DNA of 64,000 bases. It comes from Succinivibrio dextrinosolvens. Lineage in GTDB: Bacteria; Pseudomonadota; Gammaproteobacteria; Enterobacterales; Succinivibrionaceae. Of this stretch, positions 18,574 through 26,858 are shown in pieces (the first letter of the stretch is position 1; each line of letters starts with the position of its first letter). Position numbers and translations under genes: made by a program. A model generated the notes under the pieces. It did not search any database, was not told the origin of the DNA, and saw only the letters and a list, made by a program, of their open reading frames with translations. The stretch spans positions 1,572,747 to 1,636,746 of the forward strand of contig NZ_CP047056.1 in assembly GCF_011065405.1 (NCBI RefSeq). The letters run 5' to 3'.

Positions 18574-19041
18574 ATGTATGGCCGCAATCTAAAAGCCTAT
18601 CAGAAAACCAACGTCAATGCAGAATTGTCTGTTGCCGATCCATATTATGTAACCAAACTGCTGTATCAGGGGTTATTTGAAAGAATCGCACAAGCAAAAG
18701 GAGCAATCGAAAGAGGAGATCTTGCCCTTAAAGCAAAAAAACTATCCTCAGCAACAGCAATTTTAGAAAATCTTCGAAGTACTCTGGATTTTTCACATAG
18801 TCAGTCTATTGCCCAAAGTCTTTTTGACATATACTCGTACATGATTGATCAGATAGCAGAAGCGTCAATTCAAATCAAAACAGATCCTTTGGATAATGCA
18901 CTTAGAGCGTTTATGCCAATAAAAAAAGCATGGGATGCAATTCCTATTGAAGCTCAGAGACAAGCTCAGGCACAGAGGTCGGAGGAACAGCTGAATATTG
19001 ATTTGAATCATGATGCCAATATAGCAAAAGGCTTTATTTAA
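18574..19041 (+). CDS. fliS: FliS, flagellin export chaperone
   Basis: FliS binds the C-terminus of flagellin in the cytoplasm and prevents early polymerisation. The 155-residue product has the family pattern: YQKTNVNAELSVADPYYVTKLLYQGL, then the helix with GAIERGDLALKAKKLSSATAI, then LDFSHSQSIAQSLFDIYSYM. The tail is about 25 residues longer than in E. coli FliS. AGGAGAG precedes the ATG. It is coupled to the next gene, which starts one base after the stop. Confidence 0.93.
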   Translation: MYGRNLKAYQKTNVNAELSVADPYYVTKLLYQGLFERIAQAKGAIERGDLALKAKKLSSATAILENLRSTLDFSHSQSIAQSLFDIYSYMIDQIAEASIQIKTDPLDNALRAFMPIKKAWDAIPIEAQRQAQAQRSEEQLNIDLNHDANIAKGFI

Positions 19042-19042
19042 G

Positions 19043-19369
19043 ATGGAACTGCAGAAAATAATCAGAAAAATTACCGAGACAGAGGCATCTATCTCCAAGG
19101 AGCTTGAAAAGGATAATCTTGAACTTGCTCAGGAATATCTAAATCGCTCTCATGAGCTATTAAAGGAATTAGTTAAATTAAAAGACTCTCTGTCAGACGA
19201 AGAGCTTAATACAGCAAAGGAATTTGCCTCTGCCTACGCTGAACATATAAAAGAGCAGGTAAAGATTCTTGCTTTTGAGCAATCTAAGATCTCAGATGAA
19301 TTTAAAAGAGTAAGAAAACAGCATCAGGTCTCAACCAAATACGCAAAAATTCAAAAAATGCCTTACTAA
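19043..19369 (+). CDS. FliT-like small coiled-coil flagellar protein
   Basis: A 108-residue, almost fully helical and highly charged protein (ELQKIIRKITETEASISKEL, LLKELVKLKDSLSDEELN). It begins one base after the fliS stop, the position held by FliT or FlaI-type chaperones in other flagellar clusters. Sequence alone does not prove FliT; the call rests on position, size and helical nature. Confidence 0.6.
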   Translation: MELQKIIRKITETEASISKELEKDNLELAQEYLNRSHELLKELVKLKDSLSDEELNTAKEFASAYAEHIKEQVKILAFEQSKISDEFKRVRKQHQVSTKYAKIQKMPY

Positions 19370-19441
19370 TACATTATTCGTCATGTTCGTTAATTAAAAA
19401 TCATCATGAGGACATCATCCCCAAGGTTCAGCGGTCTTAGA

Positions 19442-19610
19442 CTATGTTACACCACATGACAACCTATCAGAACATTTTCCATATGCCTTGATTCTAAGTT
19501 CAGAAAGCTCTTTTTCACTTAAGAAATTGCACTTCCCCCCACACACACTTCATTTCGAAGATATCTTCATAGAGAATTGTGTCAGAGTCTTTTATTTTAT
19601 TGGGTGTCAT
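19442..19610 (-). pseudogene. short frameshifted gene overlapping the end of the GNAT gene
   Basis: On the minus strand an ATG overlaps the GNAT stop region and opens MTPNKIKDSDTILYEDIFEM, which stops soon after a run of six G. Removing one G continues the frame through FLSEKELSELRIKAYGKCSD to a stop at 19442. I do not recognise the product. It may be the remnant of a further gene of a glycan operon, or chance. Confidence 0.3.
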
Positions 19611-20064
19611 CCCCACTACCACAAATTTTCATGGGTTTTCTTGTGTAACACGAATACTTCATTTCGTATCCCTCACTTTCAAATAGTTTTTTTGAAACCG
19701 TATTATCCGGTTTAACTTTTGCCACTAAAGCTCGGATCTCTGAATGGTTCTTTGCAACTTCCTCTGCTACAAGTTGTAGTATTCTCCGTCCATATCCTTT
19801 TCCTCGATGTTCCGACGCAATGCTATATCCAATCTCTGCATCACCATCTTGAATATTCAGTCTTATCTGCCCCACAGGAATTTCGTCATCCATAAGAATA
19901 TACTGAAGGACACTATCATTCTGCATAATACTGGTATACCACTGTTTATGACTATCATAGGGGATGATCCCTGAATGAAAAGAGTTATTCAAAACCACAG
20001 GATCATTAGCCCATTCAAAAATCAGATTCATATCATTCATGGTAGCTTTGCGTAAAAATAGCAT
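19597..20064 (-). CDS. GNAT N-acetyltransferase, PseH-like
   Basis: A 155-residue GNAT enzyme that transfers acetyl from acetyl-CoA. The start, LRKATMNDMNLIFEWANDP with SFHSGIIPYDSHKQWY, resembles acetyltransferases of nonulosonic (pseudaminic or legionaminic) acid synthesis. The acetyl-CoA loop is seen in SEHRGKGYGRRIL. A GGAGG ribosome site precedes the ATG. Two Maf-type transferases for such sugars lie 10 kb away, which fits flagellin glycosylation, but the rest of a pse/leg operon is absent here. A different small-molecule target cannot be excluded. Confidence 0.7.
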   Translation of the reverse strand: MLFLRKATMNDMNLIFEWANDPVVLNNSFHSGIIPYDSHKQWYTSIMQNDSVLQYILMDDEIPVGQIRLNIQDGDAEIGYSIASEHRGKGYGRRILQLVAEEVAKNHSEIRALVAKVKPDNTVSKKLFESEGYEMKYSCYTRKPMKICGSGDDTQ

Positions 20065-20104
20065 TGTTCCTCCTACTCAAACATTTCCAAGATTCAATGG
20101 TTTT

Positions 20105-20231
20105 TCAAATGAAATCTCCGGCTTTGCCTTTCTTCCTAGTATTGACCTTAACAACCAGAGCTTTAGTCATATTTAAAATATGATGCTCTAGAGACATTAT
20201 CATCGGTAGAGACTTCTTATGCTTTAATGTC
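20105..20231 (-). pseudogene. C-terminal gene remnant cut by an IS end
   Basis: An open minus-strand frame runs from the IS edge to a TGA at 20105 and encodes a basic tail (for example MTKALVVKVNTRKKGKAGDF). Its upstream part is missing at the IS boundary. Product not recognised; possibly the gene that once preceded the GNAT gene, or another transposase tail. Confidence 0.25.
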
Positions 20232-20232
20232 T

Positions 20233-21269
20233 TTTAAACACAATCATTCATATTTTTAGGGATATGAAACAAAAACTATGCAACTACCGGTGTTGGTTCA
20301 AATCCCATGACTTTCAACCTTTCAAGATCTTTCTTACGAGTGTTGCATAAATGCCACTTGTTCTTGATAAGATTGATCTTCATAAATCTTGCCATAGTCA
20401 GTACATCATATATTGAGGAGATATTATCGTGTAGTTTTTTTACAGATTGCTCCACGTAATGATGTATCTGATCTGCTTTTAGTTCCTTGAATTTATATCC
20501 TGTTTCTGCAAAATCATTTTCGTCAGACATTGATCTGAATCTATGTCCGTCTATTGCAATCTTTGCATTTGCTGTAATGCAGTCGGCAATCATTGATTGC
20601 TCGTAATTATGTACACGGTTTCCCTTTCTTGCTAAGTCATCAAGTAATGTACCTATCGCAGTACGCCCCATGGAAATACCAAGATTCTTATTTTTTAATG
20701 ACAGCCAGCTCTGCTTATAAAAAGCGTTCACCTGATCAACATGGATAAATCCATTTGCATATATAAGTGTGGCATAGCTGAAGATTTGAGATGCTACATC
20801 CGCCTTAAAATACTGTTCAAGTTTTTTTAGAACTGGAGCGGCAACGGTGTAAATCAATCCATACTGTCCATATTCAAGCACTGTGATTTCGTCAACAGAA
20901 GCGAACTGCTCATCTGCCGTATAACTCTTATTAGGAATGAAACCTTTACCTTCTACAATTTTTCCGATACATTGTCCAGATGATTTACCACACTTGCCAC
21001 TACTCAGTTTTTTGGCAGAATATTTGTAGACGTAGTAATAACCACTGATTTCCTTAATCTCCATTCCCTTTTCTGGAGGATACTGCTTTAGTGCTTCTGG
21101 GACAGCCATAATTTTCACATCATATCCCTAATTCCCTAAAAGCAGTATTGTACAGATTTTTTAAATGTCAAATAACTCCAACACGCTTAAAAATAAAAGG
21201 AAATACACGATAGTACAATCTACAATCAATTAATTCATATCCCTAAAAGAATGAATGATTGTGTTTAAG
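20233..21269 (-). mobile_element. internally deleted insertion sequence (about 1.04 kb)
   Basis: Imperfect inverted repeats of about 35 bases bound the element: the left reads TTAAACACAATCATTCAT... and the right edge is its complement (33 or so matches). A shortened transposase gene lies within. No clear target duplication was found. Confidence 0.65.
20276..21109 (-). pseudogene. DDE transposase with the catalytic core deleted in frame
   Basis: About 278 residues are left of a transposase that normally has 500-600. The N-terminal part reaches the first catalytic region (AIDGHRFRSMSDENDFAET, Asp in AIDGH). The sequence then jumps after KFKELKADQ straight to a C-terminal segment (YDVLTMARFMKINLIK, GFEPTPVVA). 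The frame stays open across the deletion. It should be inactive, but the ends could be moved by a full-length relative. IS1634-like by impression; the family name is uncertain. Confidence 0.6.
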
Positions 21270-21344
21270 AAATCGACATGAACGATCATCATAAATTTGA
21301 TTCGCGAATAGAAAGATATTCACGATTTTCAAATTGATAACTCA

Positions 21345-21440
21345 AGTTTTACATTTAGATTTTAAATAAAAATCGGCTAATAAATATGGTGCTAGACCGC
21401 ATTTTTTAACGGTTCTTTCGTTAATATTGAAGTGCAAAAG
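21345..21440. repeat. MITE-like short palindromic element related to the IS4-like element
   Basis: About 96 bases. The left part, GTTTTACATTTAGATTTTAA and onward, and the right part, ending TTGAAGTGCAAAAG, match in inverted orientation the long ends of the IS4-like element at 27741-29485. A single copy of the core ATGGTGCTAGACCGCAT lies in the middle. No coding capacity. Best read as a deletion product of that element. Confidence 0.55.
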
Positions 21441-21790
21441 AGATAGATAATATGATATTAGTCCTCCACTATTGATATTATTGCGATTTATACGACATAA
21501 CTTTTGATCAGTTCAATGTTGTTTTGTTTTTTCCATTAAAGGGGAGTTCTATAAATTATTTTGCATTTAATTAATTGAACTATAAAGAAAAAAAAAAGAA
21601 GACCTCTTGTATAATATATTCAAGAATATTTTTAAGAACAAATATAGCGCAGAGGAGAATAATAAAGAAATCTCAATATATTAATATTATAAAAATCAAT
21701 CTGTAATAATATTTTTTACTAGGGAAGTTAAGATAATGGTCAATGTCTGGTATAAGCATCAATGTTATAATTACTGTAGTAAATATGTAG
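21441..21790. other. AT-rich leader before an AAA-ATPase pseudogene
   Basis: No gene seen. Bases around 21762-21786 (AATGTTATAATTACTGTAG) recur at 48949-48967 before the second related pseudogene, so this is probably the shared promoter of that gene family; TTATAAT would be the -10 box. Confidence 0.4.
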
Positions 21791-22579
21791 ATGGGTCGTG
21801 AAATGAAAGGTATTGCACAGTCAGAAAATATAGAGAACCTTGTTGATAAAGATTCAATATACGTTGATAAGACAGAATATATTTACAATCTTACAAAACA
21901 ATATGATAGAGTCTTTATTTCTCGACCTCGTCGCTTTGGTAAATCTCTTACGCTGAACACTATAGGAACTCTTTTTGAGAAAGGTGTAGAGCCTTATTTC
22001 AAAGGAACCTGGATTTACGATAAATGGGAGCAGGATAAATATCCTGTACTTCATTTAAGTTTTCTAAAGTTTTCTGTCACGAATTTAGCTGATTTTAAAA
22101 GAGAATTCTGTAACGAAATTCTTAAATTCGCCAAAGCAAATAACATTACCGGTTTTGATGATGACAATGAACCCAAAATTCTTTTAGGTAATGTTTTTTC
22201 TGCTATGCCTGATGGGCGTCAACTTGTACTTCTCATTGACGAGTATGACTGTCAGCTGACAGCCAATATCAACAATAAAGAGTTATATGAGGAATTCAGA
22301 ACTCTTTTCAGAGCTTTTTATGCTGTGCTAAAAGGCGAAAAGCATATTAAATTCATGGCTATCACAGGTGTTACCAGATTAAAGGATGTCTCAATCTTCT
22401 CGGTTGGCTCCGATATAAAAGATTTAAGCTACGATCATGCATTTTCACAGATGATAGGATTTACTAGAGAGGAAATAAAGAAATTCTATATTGATTACTT
22501 AAGGCTTGGTGTTAGCTTTGAAAAGCATGTAGAAACAAATGCTGTTACTGATGCCGATATTGAAGAATTCCTTAACAGA

Positions 22580-22657
22580 TGTTACTGATTTCCTAATTTG
22601 TCCAAAAACTGCTATTAAATTCTGTCCATAATTAAATGCTGCTATAACATTTTGTCC
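22580..22657. repeat. left end of transposon with three 19-bp transposase sites
   Basis: CTGATTTCCTAATTTGTCC (22585-22603), CTGCTATTAAATTCTGTCC (22609-22627) and CTGCTATAACATTTTGTCC (22639-22657). Shared pattern CTG...ATTnTGTCC, expected to be bound by the TnsB-like transposase. Confidence 0.85.
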
Positions 22658-22681
22658 CTAATATTTATTTAGGGATAACAA

Positions 22682-22699
22682 AGCCCCAAAAAAGGGGCT
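22682..22699 (-). terminator. terminator inside the transposon left end
   Basis: AGCCCC, six bases, GGGGCT, followed on the minus strand by TTTGTTA. It ends the five-gene leftward transcript. Confidence 0.6.
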
Positions 22700-22731
22700 A
22701 AAACGTAAGACAATACTTAATCTGTATACTG

Positions 22732-23349
22732 CTACATCAGCTGATTGTAATTCTTATCTGAGACATAGGTTATATTCATTTTTCCCTCTATTTCCTTTAT
22801 TCTCTCTGCTCCATCTTCAATAAACCTTAGCAGCTTTGCTACTTCGTCGATCCTTTGAGCAAATATGCGTATTTCATAGTTAAAATCATCCAGACTCTTT
22901 AGATAATCTTCACTGAATTCAAGCAGTTCCTTCGTTTCGTAGCTATTCAGATGCTCAATCAGATATATCAGTCTGGTTTTCCTCTTAAGCGTTGAATTTA
23001 TTCGGTAGTATTTATCCCTCAGGGAATCCAGTTTTTTAATGGAAGTTGCCAGCTCTACTGCATGTATGTCCTTAAGAGCGTCCACGTAGTAAAACTTAGG
23101 CTTTTCCTCATAGAGATCATCGGCAGCTCTATAGGATTGCGGCTCTCCTTCAAGGTAATCTGCAACCGGATCACATTCAGGATCAGGTAATCCTTCAATA
23201 TAAGGCTCAGTATTGCTTCCATTATCCCAAGGCAACGGATCATTGAAAACAAAGTGTTCTGAGCTCTGATTACTGTTTGTATTGCTGAACTCTTCCTGAT
23301 TAGATGTCTCCTGCGTAACAGGTGAACTTATCTTTAAATTTTCACTCAT
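22732..23349 (-). CDS. transposon accessory protein of 205 residues, unknown
   Basis: Not recognised. The N-terminal 95 residues are acidic and rich in Asn, Ser, Pro and Glu, probably disordered (FVFNDPLPWDNGS, PDPECDPVADYLEGEP). The C-terminal part is helical (LDSLRDKYYRINSTLKRKTR, LRFIEDGAERIKEIEGKM) and may form a coiled coil. AGGAG precedes the ATG, 13 bases after the ATPase gene. Position suggests a partner of the transposase or ATPase, perhaps in target choice, the role of TnsD/TniQ elsewhere, though no zinc-finger TniQ pattern is present. Confidence 0.7.
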   Translation of the reverse strand: MSENLKISSPVTQETSNQEEFSNTNSNQSSEHFVFNDPLPWDNGSNTEPYIEGLPDPECDPVADYLEGEPQSYRAADDLYEEKPKFYYVDALKDIHAVELATSIKKLDSLRDKYYRINSTLKRKTRLIYLIEHLNSYETKELLEFSEDYLKSLDDFNYEIRIFAQRIDEVAKLLRFIEDGAERIKEIEGKMNITYVSDKNYNQLM

Positions 23350-23362
23350 AGAATTCTCCTTT

Positions 23363-24217
23363 TTATTTGCTTAAGACTATATTTGGAAGCTCTTCATTGG
23401 CAAAAACACTGGAGATCATCTCTCCAGTCACCACGTTGGCAGACTGTGACATTGCGTACAGCAGTCCCTGGGTGCAGATTTTGTTGATTACTCTTGGTAT
23501 ACCTCCACTGCTGTTGGCAATAAGCTTAATCGCATCTTTTTCAAATAAACCATCGGTACCTCCAGCCGCCTTCAGATGAGCAGCAATATAGGCCCCAATC
23601 TCAGAAACTGTCAGAGCCTCGGTTTTACAGGTCAAATCAATTCTCTGTACGATGGCTTTACATTTGGCATTTCCCAGACAGCTCTGTTCCCATATTTCCT
23701 CCTGTCCGCACAATATCAGGGATAGAGGATTTCCTGAGTCATATTCAATGTTCAGAAAAAATCGTATTTCCTCAAAACATTCGTTTGAATAACGGGAGGT
23801 CTGCTCCAGACGATGAGCTTCATCTATGATGTAGACTACTTTCTTTCCTAAGGTTCTGGTAAGCCTTATTACCTCCTTGTTGAACTGTTCTTTCAGGTTA
23901 AACATATAAAACTTTGGTTTTATTCCCATCTGAAGCAGAGGAGCCAGGTAAAAGAATCTTGGAGTCATGGCAGAGCAGGAGATATAGAAAACCTGATACT
24001 CATCCTTATTAAGACCGCCGGTAAAACAGCGCAGGACCGTGCTCTTCCCGGTACCTACAGGGCCTGACAGCACCAGAAAACGGTTATCAGCTGCTGCAAA
24101 TGACATTTTGCTGAGAATTTCTCTGGTCCTGTCATTCTGGTATAGAAATTCCACCGGTATATTCTGTGAAAACGGCATTCTTACGAATTTAAAATGCTCT
24201 TTAATGTTGAAGTTCAT
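23363..24217 (-). CDS. TnsC/TniB/ExeA-like AAA ATPase of the transposon
   Basis: About 284 residues. The N-terminal segment FVRMPFSQNIPVEFLYQND is typical of ExeA-like ATPases carried by transposons. It is followed by Walker A SGPVGTGKST (about residue 54), Walker B VVYIIDEAHRLE and sensor-1 LSLILCGQEE. SSGGIPRVINKIC marks the winged lid. In Tn7 and Tn5053 relatives this protein selects target DNA and activates the transposase. GAGG lies 7 bases before the ATG at 24217, which starts two bases after the 74-residue gene. Confidence 0.88.
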   Translation of the reverse strand: MNFNIKEHFKFVRMPFSQNIPVEFLYQNDRTREILSKMSFAAADNRFLVLSGPVGTGKSTVLRCFTGGLNKDEYQVFYISCSAMTPRFFYLAPLLQMGIKPKFYMFNLKEQFNKEVIRLTRTLGKKVVYIIDEAHRLEQTSRYSNECFEEIRFFLNIEYDSGNPLSLILCGQEEIWEQSCLGNAKCKAIVQRIDLTCKTEALTVSEIGAYIAAHLKAAGGTDGLFEKDAIKLIANSSGGIPRVINKICTQGLLYAMSQSANVVTGEMISSVFANEELPNIVLSK

Positions 24218-24219
24218 AA

Positions 24220-24444
24220 TCAATCCTCATCTTTTTTAGAGTTCATTTCCGCCAAAGTGGTATAAGGGGAAGTGATGGAGGCAGCCTGTCTTATATCTTC
24301 AGATGACACTCCGTCTTTCTTCTGCTTTTTAAAGTCTGAAAGCTCCTGTTTATTTCCTTCCTTTTCAGAAATTATGTTGTAAACCTCCTTTTTCATGTAT
24401 TCTCTAAAGGCCTCTTCAGTGGTATAGCGATTCTCCTGTCTCAT
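24220..24444 (-). CDS. transposon small accessory protein, 74 residues
   Basis: Unrecognised. Very charged and helical (EEAFREYMKKEVYNIISEKE, KQELSDFKKQKKDG), with an SPYTTLAEMN tail. It lies between the transposase and the ATPase, tightly spaced on both sides, so it is probably co-translated. Possible roles are an adaptor between the two or an antagonist; the sequence does not say. Confidence 0.6.
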   Translation of the reverse strand: MRQENRYTTEEAFREYMKKEVYNIISEKEGNKQELSDFKKQKKDGVSSEDIRQAASITSPYTTLAEMNSKKDED

Positions 24445-24466
24445 TTTTCTCTAAACAGTAAATCAA

Positions 24467-25765
24467 TCATTGGATATTCCTTCTCGTAGGCCTCGGAGGA
24501 GAGGAGGCATGAAAACACTTTTGAGATACCTTCTCACCAATCTCGTATTCCTTAAGAGGAATACAGCCGTCGGTTTCTGTGTAAAGCTCAGGACATGGAG
24601 AATTGGGGCGGGTAATAATCATTACTTTCTTATCAGCCTTTATGTACTGAGGTTCAATCTTCCATTTCCTTTTGTCATACTTGATGTAATCACTGTAGAC
24701 TCTGCATGTTTTGGCAAATTCAAAAGCATTGGCAACAGCCAAATCATCCAGATATACAAGAGGAGTCAGATCACTATTAAAAGACTCATTAGGAGTTTTT
24801 CCGTTGAGAATTTCATTGGAGTGAGGAGTATCGTTATAAACTCTGATCCTCTCTGCAAAGCCCTCGCAGAAAGCGGTAAATCCCATTGATTTAGCCTTTT
24901 CAACCTCCACCAGATAATCATCAATGGTACGGTTGAGTCTTTCTATAGAGCCTTTCTGCCAGGCAGACCTGGGCTTACAGTATTTAAGAGTGATATTCAG
25001 AAGCCTGCAGGCATTGGTTACTTTCTGATTCCTGTACTGAGAACCTAAATCCAGATGTAATGCCTTAATCTGACCATAAAGCTTGATAACGTTATACAGG
25101 CCTGATAAGAATAAATCCGTATTGCCTGTGGTTGAAATCTGATAGTCCAGCACTTTTCGATGACAGTTATCTATCAGGATGGCAATGTAAATCCTGTCTA
25201 AAAGCTCGGTATGCTCATCATTCCATACGATTTTTCTTGCAGGCTCCTTGATATCGCCGACTAGTAATGCCATTCTGGTTTTAACCTGAAACCTACCCAG
25301 TACTCTTCTGCCATGCTGGAGTGCATTGCTAACCAGATCTCTTCTGGCAGCTTCATGCTCCTGAAGGTGCCTCTGCAGCGTAGAACGCTTGATGCGATTT
25401 TTAAGAGCAGGATTCTCTGATTCAAGACAGCGGATAATATTGGCAACACTGAGAGTATTGTCAGCATGACGCATGGCTACAGCTCTTTCTAATGCCTCCT
25501 CAAAACACTGAGGAAGTCTTTTATCGGAACGGCTTTCTCTATATGCCGGTGTCAGTCCGGTAAAACCTCCAGCTTTATAAGCTTTAAGCCAGCGTTTGAT
25601 AGTCTTAACAGAAAGTCCATAGTTCTCTGCTACAGTCCTAATCCTGGACGCACGGGCTCTTACGTCGGCAGGAGTATCTGCCGGCATATTTATAAGTTCA
25701 CAGATTATCTGGTAACGAATACCATTTACTTCTTTATTGCGCTGGTATTTATTAACTGCTGTCAT
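24467..25765 (-). CDS. TnsB/TniA-like DDE (rve) transposase
   Basis: About 432 residues from the ATG at 25765, chosen for GGAG 9 bases upstream; longer forms overlap the preceding gene by over 100 bases. The N-terminal helix-turn-helix includes SRIRTVAENYGLSVKTIKRW. The rve catalytic core shows LLVGDIKEP with further Asp in DRIYIAILIDN, LHLDLGSQYRN, and Glu in WQKGSIERLNR. The spacing from the second Asp to Glu is 35 residues, as in integrase-type DDE enzymes. It should cut and join the TGT/ACA ends by binding the 19-bp repeats. The exact first Asp is uncertain. Confidence 0.9.
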   Translation of the reverse strand: MTAVNKYQRNKEVNGIRYQIICELINMPADTPADVRARASRIRTVAENYGLSVKTIKRWLKAYKAGGFTGLTPAYRESRSDKRLPQCFEEALERAVAMRHADNTLSVANIIRCLESENPALKNRIKRSTLQRHLQEHEAARRDLVSNALQHGRRVLGRFQVKTRMALLVGDIKEPARKIVWNDEHTELLDRIYIAILIDNCHRKVLDYQISTTGNTDLFLSGLYNVIKLYGQIKALHLDLGSQYRNQKVTNACRLLNITLKYCKPRSAWQKGSIERLNRTIDDYLVEVEKAKSMGFTAFCEGFAERIRVYNDTPHSNEILNGKTPNESFNSDLTPLVYLDDLAVANAFEFAKTCRVYSDYIKYDKRKWKIEPQYIKADKKVMIITRPNSPCPELYTETDGCIPLKEYEIGEKVSQKCFHASSPPRPTRRNIQ

Positions 25766-26588
25766 TGAATTTTTCTCCATTTGCCGACACTTCAGTTCGC
25801 TTGAGGCTAATTTTCCAATAGGTTCGGGCATAGGAGATTGCAATCTGTGTTGGTAAATGAGGGACATATTTTGAGAGCAGAAACAGCATGGAGGAAATAA
25901 GGCTGTCTGCTGGATGTAAGTACGGACTGTCGTGATTCTTTAAAGGGACTGAGGATTGCTGAGGTGACAGGTAGTTTGTAAGAAGCAGCTTGTCAAAAAA
26001 GTAGTTTACATTTTTCTTAAGAGCTGAGACTAAAGCTCCGATCCTTGATTTTCTACAGGGCGTAATAAAATCTCTAAAAAAATCATTATCAGATTCATCC
26101 TCTGTTACAGAGAGTTTCCTGTTCAGGGATTTTATTATTTTCCTGGCAGCATGTCTTTCCTGAGCATCGGACTCAGATTGATTTATTATGCTTTCAGAGT
26201 TGATGTAGTCAGACGTTAAGTCCATCAGTTCCGGTAAATACTGTCTGAAGGGCATAAATATGCTGGGATTAAAAATCCCAAAGGTGGTTACTCCGCTTTT
26301 ATTACTTTCAACCAAAGGACATTTCTTAGAGGTACAGCACAGCCGTGGAACTCTAATCTCAAGCCTGCCCTTGGAACTATTGACTGCAGGGTTGGTAAGT
26401 TTCAACAGTCTTAGATTAAACTCAATGGCTCTCGGATGCTTATAGTAATAGCCAAATCTGGTTAGAGAGAATTTGCAGTAAGGACAACTGAGAGTTTTCA
26501 ATTCATCATTTGTGATTGTTATTGAAATTCTGCAAGTATCTTCGTAGTTTTGTACTGTAATAACGGGCTGTTGTGCTAAGATTTGCAT
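25752..26588 (-). CDS. transposon zinc-ribbon protein, about 278 residues
   Basis: The first gene of the transposon operon. The N-terminal third has CPYC (about residue 37) and later CCTSKKC, a likely zinc ribbon. Then comes TFGIFNPSIFMPFRQYLPEL, a pattern I associate with DUF6431 or ISL3-like zinc domains that accompany rve/ExeA transposons; that match is from memory and uncertain. The remainder is helical without known motif. It overlaps the transposase start by 14 bases, so translation is probably coupled. It may bind DNA at the ends or at the target. Confidence 0.7.
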   Translation of the reverse strand: MQILAQQPVITVQNYEDTCRISITITNDELKTLSCPYCKFSLTRFGYYYKHPRAIEFNLRLLKLTNPAVNSSKGRLEIRVPRLCCTSKKCPLVESNKSGVTTFGIFNPSIFMPFRQYLPELMDLTSDYINSESIINQSESDAQERHAARKIIKSLNRKLSVTEDESDNDFFRDFITPCRKSRIGALVSALKKNVNYFFDKLLLTNYLSPQQSSVPLKNHDSPYLHPADSLISSMLFLLSKYVPHLPTQIAISYARTYWKISLKRTEVSANGEKFNDSS

Positions 26589-26620
26589 TGTCAACTTTAT
26601 GTAATGGTATTGGTTGACAC

Positions 26621-26659
26621 GGGAGTCGTGTAAGTCGGGAAAACTTTGGCACGACTCCC
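26621..26659. repeat. perfect 10-bp inverted repeat before the transposon operon
   Basis: GGGAGTCGTG at 26621-26630 and CACGACTCCC at 26650-26659, just upstream of the first transposon gene. It could be an operator or a structure that limits read-in transcription. Confidence 0.45.
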
Positions 26660-26778
26660 CCCTCAGAAATTCAATTCAGAACTTCCTCTCCTAAATTTAG
26701 ATTAGCTTTTGTTTTTATTCCAGAAAACAGCTTAAAGATGCCTGGGTAGACGAAATATAAAGATCGCTGTTTGATGGT

Positions 26779-26858
26779 GGACAAAATATTATGGCAGAGG
26801 GGATGGAAAGGGACAGAATTTTATATCAATTTATGGACATTATTACTTAGCAGTAACA
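26779..26858. repeat. right end of transposon with three 19-bp transposase sites
   Basis: GGACAAAATATTATGGCAG (26779-26797), GGACAGAATTTTATATCAA (26811-26829) and GGACATTATTACTTAGCAG (26835-26853). They are the reverse complements of the left-end pattern. Confidence 0.85.

Larger units (their letters stand above)
22580..26858 (-). mobile_element. Tn7-like transposon, 4279 bp, with five genes
   Basis: The ends are exact: TGTTACTG at 22580 and CAGTAACA at 26851-26858. ACAGA is duplicated on both sides (22575-22579 and 26859-26863). Three 19-bp repeats lie at each end. All five genes read leftward: zinc-ribbon protein, DDE transposase of the rve/TnsB type, a 74-residue protein, a TnsC/ExeA-like ATPase and a 205-residue protein. 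No TnsA-like nuclease, resolvase or cargo gene is seen. TGT...ACA ends, 5-bp duplication, multiple end repeats and the transposase-ATPase pair are the marks of the Tn7/Tn5053/Tn402 superfamily. Confidence 0.88.

Noticed and set aside
22580-22657. CRISPR array, because of spaced repeats at the transposon left end
   Set aside because: Only three degenerate 19-bp repeats with 5 and 11 base gaps, mirrored at the right end; these are transposase binding sites.
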